Positions 58,349 through 63,536 of a stretch of DNA of 63,536 bases are shown piece by piece. The notes under the pieces are model-generated. The model saw nothing but the letters and a program-made list of their open reading frames with translations, was not told the DNA's origin and did not search any database. Source of the DNA: Diphasiastrum complanatum (Eukaryota; Streptophyta; Lycopodiopsida; Lycopodiales; Lycopodiaceae); contig MU831552.1 in assembly GCA_029204225.1 (NCBI GenBank), positions 126,001 through 189,536 of the forward strand, written 5' to 3'. Both the position numbers and the translations under genes were made by a program. Each line of letters begins with the position of its first letter. The first letter of the stretch is position 1.

Positions 58349-58382
58349 TCCTGCTCCTTCTCCTTCTTCTCCTTCTTGTGTG

Positions 58383-58390
58383 TATATATA
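58383..58390 (-). promoter_or_regulatory. TATA-like box
   Basis: TATATATA upstream of the 58348 ATG on the minus strand. A start about 30 bases downstream would leave a leader of only 5-10 nt, so either the box is fortuitous or the leader is very short. Confidence 0.3.
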
Positions 58391-58569
58391 GAGGCATTCC
58401 AGGGATAAGTACCTAACTCTTTTGGGCCACTAATTGACCTTTTGGTATAAGGGGAAGGCCCCTGTCCCCGATTTAAGTCCATTGGGCCCGAGGGTGGCAG
58501 CCCCAGGGCCCAAGGTCAGGGGCTTCCCTGGTGTAACGCATTCTCAAAAAAAATTAGTTTCTATAACTT

Positions 58570-59175
58570 TCGGTGATTACTTTCTCTTTCTACTTTTTTA
58601 CCGCCGCAGACAAACGCAGGTTTGCTCCCTCCCCCTGCAAATGCAATTCCACGCTCAGCACTGTGGGCAGATGCGAGCTGTTGGCAGACACGTTGTAGCA
58701 GATATCCAGATCAATTCCTAAGGAACAGATACTCTTGTCAGATTCTTTGTGCTGTTCAAAAAGGCTTCTTTGGGCACGTTGAAGGCTGGATCAACCAGGC
58801 TGACAATGTAGTGTCCGTGTCCAAAATTGTTCCACCATTTCCAAAGGCATCAATGCCGAAAGCAACAGTGGGTATGGGTAAAACACGCCCATTGACGTTG
58901 TTTCATGTCACGTTGACACAGTAGAACTGAGTAAGAAAATATTCTGAATAGTATTTAAGATGTTGTGAGACGTATGATTTTCCTAAATGTGTGAAGCCTG
59001 AGGAATTGAGGTTGTTAAGACGATCGGGGAAGCAGTAGAAGAAGACTTTGGGGTACTGGCCGCTTATTTGTGAGATTTATTTGTGAGATGAAGGAATTGT
59101 TGTCGCAGTCTAAACCCATCAAGCCTGACGCACCAATCTCAGCTTCATTCAATGCCTTTGTTGGTGTGCCCATAA
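58570..59175 (-). pseudogene. Aspartic protease (pepsin-like, A1), broken
   Basis: Read from 59175 leftward: GASGLMGLDCDNNSFISQI, then YPKVFFYCFPDRLNNLNSSG and THLGKSYVSQHLKY, then FYCVNVT and a stop. It continues PIPTVAFGIDAFGNGGTILD with TDTTLSAW and, after a frame change, GIDLDICYNVSA. These are ordered motifs of plant nepenthesin-type aspartic proteases, which act in the secretory pathway or apoplast. The second active-site triad region reads DTDTT instead of DSGTT. The first active-site Asp (DTGS) and the whole N-terminal half are missing; the 59223 foldback element starts just upstream. At least one stop and two frame changes are present. Confidence 0.75.
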
Positions 59176-59222
59176 AATTGAGTGTTCATAGATGTTAGTG
59201 TTGTTGTTGCCATATTGTATTA

Positions 59223-59346
59223 TGGAAGGAGCCGAGCACAGGCCATTTTGCTTGGTAAGGATTTCCAAAAAAAATTGGGCGAGGCTCAAAGCCAATTTTT
59301 TTTGAAATCCTTACCGGGCAGAATGGCTTGTGCCCGGCTCATTCCA
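59223..59346. repeat. Foldback (MITE-like) element
   Basis: Arms 59223-59278 and 59292-59346 are inverted repeats of about 55 bp with a few mismatches around a 13-base loop. They pair through GGTAAGGATTTC and AAAAAAAATTGG. Ends read TGGAAGGAGCC and GGCTCATTCCA. A transcript would fold into a long near-perfect hairpin. Confidence 0.88.
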
Positions 59347-61103
59347 TTGCGTGATGGAGTCTTTGACTTTTCCACATGCCATTTTCAAAGCATAATCAGC
59401 AATGTGGGTTTTTTTTTACCAATGAGAAACTGCCAAGTGGCAGTCTGACGCGCACAGTCTGACGCGAACTGACGCGCAGTCTGACGCGCGTTTGAAATGT
59501 GCTTCAGAATTTTGAAATTTTTTTTAAAAAATCCAGTGACATTTTATGCTTTTTAAAAAGCCCAAAAATTGGGCGTAATCAGCACAAAGAATCCATTACG
59601 TGTGTGGTGTTTGCCAACAAGCGACTGAGAAACATTGTAGGATGTTTCAAAGCCGACACTTCCTTGCAGATAAGAATACAGATTTTACATTTATAGAGTG
59701 TGCATACTACAGGAATTTTATATAGGGCATACACTTTGGTCAGTTTTAGAAGATAAAGCTTTTGTGCATACAATTCACAAAAATTTTACATCAAGTGAAA
59801 ATTTTCTTCCGTAAGGTAATAATTATTTATTTACAAAATGTGAAACTTTTTTACATATTAATTATTTTTACTATTGGTAAAAACATCTATCAATTGACCT
59901 ATGGTAAAACAGTTCCTTAAGAGTAGCTATGTAAGGTTCTTCTGATGTGAAAAGTTGTTATAGTTGTCATATTCTTCCAATTAAGATTACTTCTAGATAC
60001 ATAGCAAATTTTTTTGAAGTGCTTTAGTGGGGGTGGAAGGCCCCGTCCAAGGGCCTTCCGCCCCGTCGGAGGTGGCCCATGGATGCCCGAGGGCCCAACC
60101 AAGCAAGTAGAAGGCCCAAGGGTGGGGGCCCCTACATCCTAGAGGCATTGTGCCCACTTTGGCCCCAGCTTAATCACAACCACACGTTTGTTTTTTAATT
60201 TTAAAAAATTATTTTTTATTCATAGAAACCTACCCACAAATTTTGCCCTAGTTTCTGTAACTGACATATGTTTCTGTATCCCATAAGTTCTCTACAGTTC
60301 TTCCTACATATATATTAAGAACGACACTTAGACTTTCAAATTGTGTGCCCGCATGCATGAATATGGGAGCCCATCAAAAAACTTGTGGGCTTGTGCTTTG
60401 GGCATCGCGTGTCACGTGCGCCCACCTGCGGGCCCGTATGCTAGCCCATTCAAAATTTGAGGCAAAAATTTTCAAATTTTTGGTGGGCATTTGCTATCCC
60501 CGCTCGTGCCACATGGAGCGATGACATTAGGTTGGGGCCAAAAAACAAGGTAGTGCCTTGAGGGCTCGCGGGCAGGGGGCCTTCCCTTGCGTAATGACAC
60601 TTGTGACAGTTTTTTTTGGGGGTTTTTTCTTCCATGTTTCTTTTGGGCGGATTTTTTTTTGCTTTTTTTTCACATTTTCTTTTTGCAATCCTTTGGTAAA
60701 TTTTTAATTTTTTTAGAAACAATTCTGATTTTTTCATTTTTCAAAAAAAAAAATTACATTTTTTTCAATTCTTTTTTGGCATAATGTGCATGTGGATAGT
60801 CAATGAAGGGCTGCCACATAGCACATGCACATTTCGCATGTGTGAATGTTCATGCGCTATGTGGCAACCCCTAATTAGTTGTTCACATGCACATTCCATC
60901 ATAACTCTGTCCAATTGAAAATTATGACATAAATGCTTACAGAAAATTTAGATTCTAAATTTACATGCATATTCAACCTCTGGAGGTGCCTCCAAAATAC
61001 TCAAAAAACCTAAGCACTTGGCATTACGGGTGTTTTCATATTCACTTGCAAAAGCACTTGCGAGGTAGCAATTGCTCTAGGCCACACTTTTGCTCCCAGA
61101 AGA
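59347..61103. other. Intergenic with small repeats and hairpins
   Basis: No gene. 59442-59490 holds about four copies of (GT)CTGACGCG. 60025-60130 is GC-rich with GGCCTTCCGCCCC-type inverted words (GGAAGGCCCC...GGGCCTTCC). 60480-60780 is poly-T-rich. 60808-60871 forms an imperfect hairpin whose arms contain GCCACATAGC(A/G)CATG. Confidence 0.6.
60808..60871. repeat. Imperfect hairpin
   Basis: About 26-bp arms with roughly four mismatches surround a short GTGTG-containing loop. GCTGCCACATAGCACATG pairs with CATGCGCTATGTGGCAAC. Confidence 0.7.
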
Positions 61104-61400
61104 TCAAACCAATCCAGATAGCCTCCATCCCGATTTATGGATGATCAAGCCTGCTACTTTATGCCAAGTATACCTACTAAAGTCATCAATGAAAGTTGCA
61201 TACATATTTGTCCCACCATTGCTAGCTATACTAAAAGAATGAAAATCCGAATGCACAAGTGTTTGCCCCCAACCAATATTGTGAGGAGCGGTTCCAAACT
61301 TAACTTTTTCCAAGGGCAAGTCCTCATACAATGTAAAAGTGTGTCGGCATGTTGCGCACCTCTGGGAAATGCAATTTTCAGAGAAAATTTGGGCAGCATC
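61104..61400 (-). pseudogene. copia integrase N-terminal fragment
   Basis: The frame reads CATCRHTFTLYEDLPLEK (a degenerate zinc end), then TLVHSDFHSF with the first catalytic Asp, and NMYATFIDDFSRYTW, after which similarity ends near 61170. It lies on the minus strand just outside the left end of the next copia element and is not part of it. Confidence 0.75.
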
Positions 61401-61520
61401 TATCATGTTTCTCAGACATAAAGAATTCTAGAAATGCTAAACTTAGATGAATGTTGCTTATGCATGTATGAAGGCAAAGCAACTGCTAAAACGCCCTAAA
61501 TACTTCTAGTTTCTACAAAT

Positions 61521-62591
<1,071 letters not shown>

Positions 62592-62664
62592 GAGTGGTAT
62601 CAGACCCTGGTTCCAAACTACTATTAGTATTCGAAACTATTTTACTATACTTAGATCATTCATC

Positions 62665-63536
62665 ATGGAAGGAACATCTTCAGAAATCCGCTTGATCAAC
62701 AAGTTCAACAGTGATGACTTCCACATGTGGAAGTTCAAGATGAAAATGATACTCACAAAAAAAGAACTATGGGGATACGTCAACAACGGTTCAATAGCCA
62801 AGCCAGCTGAACCTGACATGCTGACCACCTGGGAAGCTAAGGATGGCAAAGCTCTTGCCATTGTATTTCTGAATCTTAAAGATTCACAAATAGCTCATGT
62901 AGCTAATTGTTCCAGCTCCAAAGAGGCATGGGACATTCTTACTAGTCTATACGAAACGACAAATGTATTGACTCGTCTCTTCTTGAGAAAGAAGTTCCTG
63001 TCACTCAAGATGAGTGAAGGGACCTCAGTCACTCATGATCATCTAAACGACTTCAAACAGCTACTCAATCAGTTAGCTATAGTAGGTTCGCCAATATCGG
63101 ACGAAGATGCTAACATGTCTCTTATGTCCAGACTTCCTCCCTCTTACGATAATCTAGTATTGCTACTTAGCAATTCTCCTGACCTGTCTCTACAAAAGGT
63201 GACAGCAAGTTTATTACATGAAGAAGTAAAAAGGAAAAGCTTATCCACCTCGAATTTGAAGACGTCGCTCTCTATTCAAATAAGCAACAACTCCATAAGA
63301 AAAAAATTTCGAAGTACAAGAAGACAAAAGCTGAGCAAACTGATTCAAACCAGCAATTACAACAATACAATCGACAAGCATCAAAAGCCCAAGACTAGAC
63401 TCTTCTGCAAGTACTACAAGAGAACCAATCACGACATCAAGGACTGTCGAGTTCTCAAGCATAACGAAGCAAAGAAGAAGATGCAGCAGGATAGAGGATC
63501 TGATTCTGCCAGAACCTCTCTCAAAGACCCAACACT
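62665..63536 (+). CDS. copia gag, 3' incomplete
   Basis: An ATG at 62665 (MEGTSSEIRLINKFNSDDF) opens a frame that runs without a stop to the last base, about 290 codons. It has gag motifs HMWKFKMKMILTKKELWGYV, the UBN2 core (EAWDILTSLYETTNVLTRLF, LMSRLPPSYDNL) and a zinc knuckle CKYYKRTNHDIKDC, in which the second Cys is Tyr. Codons about 195-245 read as a basic stretch. The same bases in another frame give a more family-like Lys/Gln-rich sequence (ALYSNKQQLHKKK), so a pair of compensating shifts may lie near 63250 and 63400. Confidence 0.82.
   Translation, partial: MEGTSSEIRLINKFNSDDFHMWKFKMKMILTKKELWGYVNNGSIAKPAEPDMLTTWEAKDGKALAIVFLNLKDSQIAHVANCSSSKEAWDILTSLYETTNVLTRLFLRKKFLSLKMSEGTSVTHDHLNDFKQLLNQLAIVGSPISDEDANMSLMSRLPPSYDNLVLLLSNSPDLSLQKVTASLLHEEVKRKSLSTSNLKTSLSIQISNNSIRKKFRSTRRQKLSKLIQTSNYNNTIDKHQKPKTRLFCKYYKRTNHDIKDCRVLKHNEAKKKMQQDRGSDSARTSLKDPT

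Overview
The window is nuclear DNA of a land plant. It is AT-rich, has short introns with plant-type splice sites, carries one clear plant cell-wall gene, and is otherwise filled with Ty1/copia and Ty3/gypsy LTR retrotransposons in all stages of decay. Dense nesting, and a MULE/SWIM-type gene family that I associate (weakly) with ferns, bryophytes and gymnosperms, suggest a large repeat-rich genome. The sequence alone does not fix the species.

Layout. 1-4.3 kb: a decayed minus-strand MULE-transposase/SWIM zinc-finger gene. 5.8-6.5 kb: an imperfect inverted repeat. 6.8-7.2 kb: a beta-tubulin 5' pseudogene, then a 94-bp tandem triplication. 10.9-16.0 kb: a structurally complete LTR element (TSD GAGAG) with about 4 kb of non-coding interior, resembling a LARD. 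17.3-20.2 kb: a minus-strand copia body cut at both ends. 21.8-23.6 kb: the one convincing intact host gene, a three-exon secreted GH17 beta-1,3-glucanase with an X8/CBM43 domain. 24.7-29.4 kb: three abutting retroelement fragments. 31.5-31.9 kb: the last two exons of an unrecognised gene. 33.2-41.2 kb: a hAT/DUF659 transposase pseudogene split by a 5.8-kb Ty3/gypsy chromodomain element (TSD TGGAC). 42.1-47.0 kb: a copia element (TSD ATAAA) without a usable reverse transcriptase. 47.4-47.9 kb: a DRM-type DNA methyltransferase fragment. 48.5-48.9 kb: a perfect palindrome beside a CG-rich repeat block. 49.1-49.4 kb: linked small exons of an unrecognised gene. 51.6-52.2 kb: a gypsy integrase relic. 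57.7-59.4 kb: two related foldback elements, the first exons of a possible plastid-targeted protein and an aspartic-protease pseudogene. 61.5 kb to the window end: the 5' LTR and gag of a copia element that runs off the window.

How it fits together. There is no operon-like or defence-like gene system. The retroelements overwrite older genes, and each of the three more complete coding copies (17.3, 33.6 and 42.1 kb) has lost the catalytic half of its reverse transcriptase. The non-coding 10.9-kb element and these copies could only have moved with help from intact relatives elsewhere. Exon structures were derived by hand from splice signals, reading phase and family conservation; there is no transcript support.
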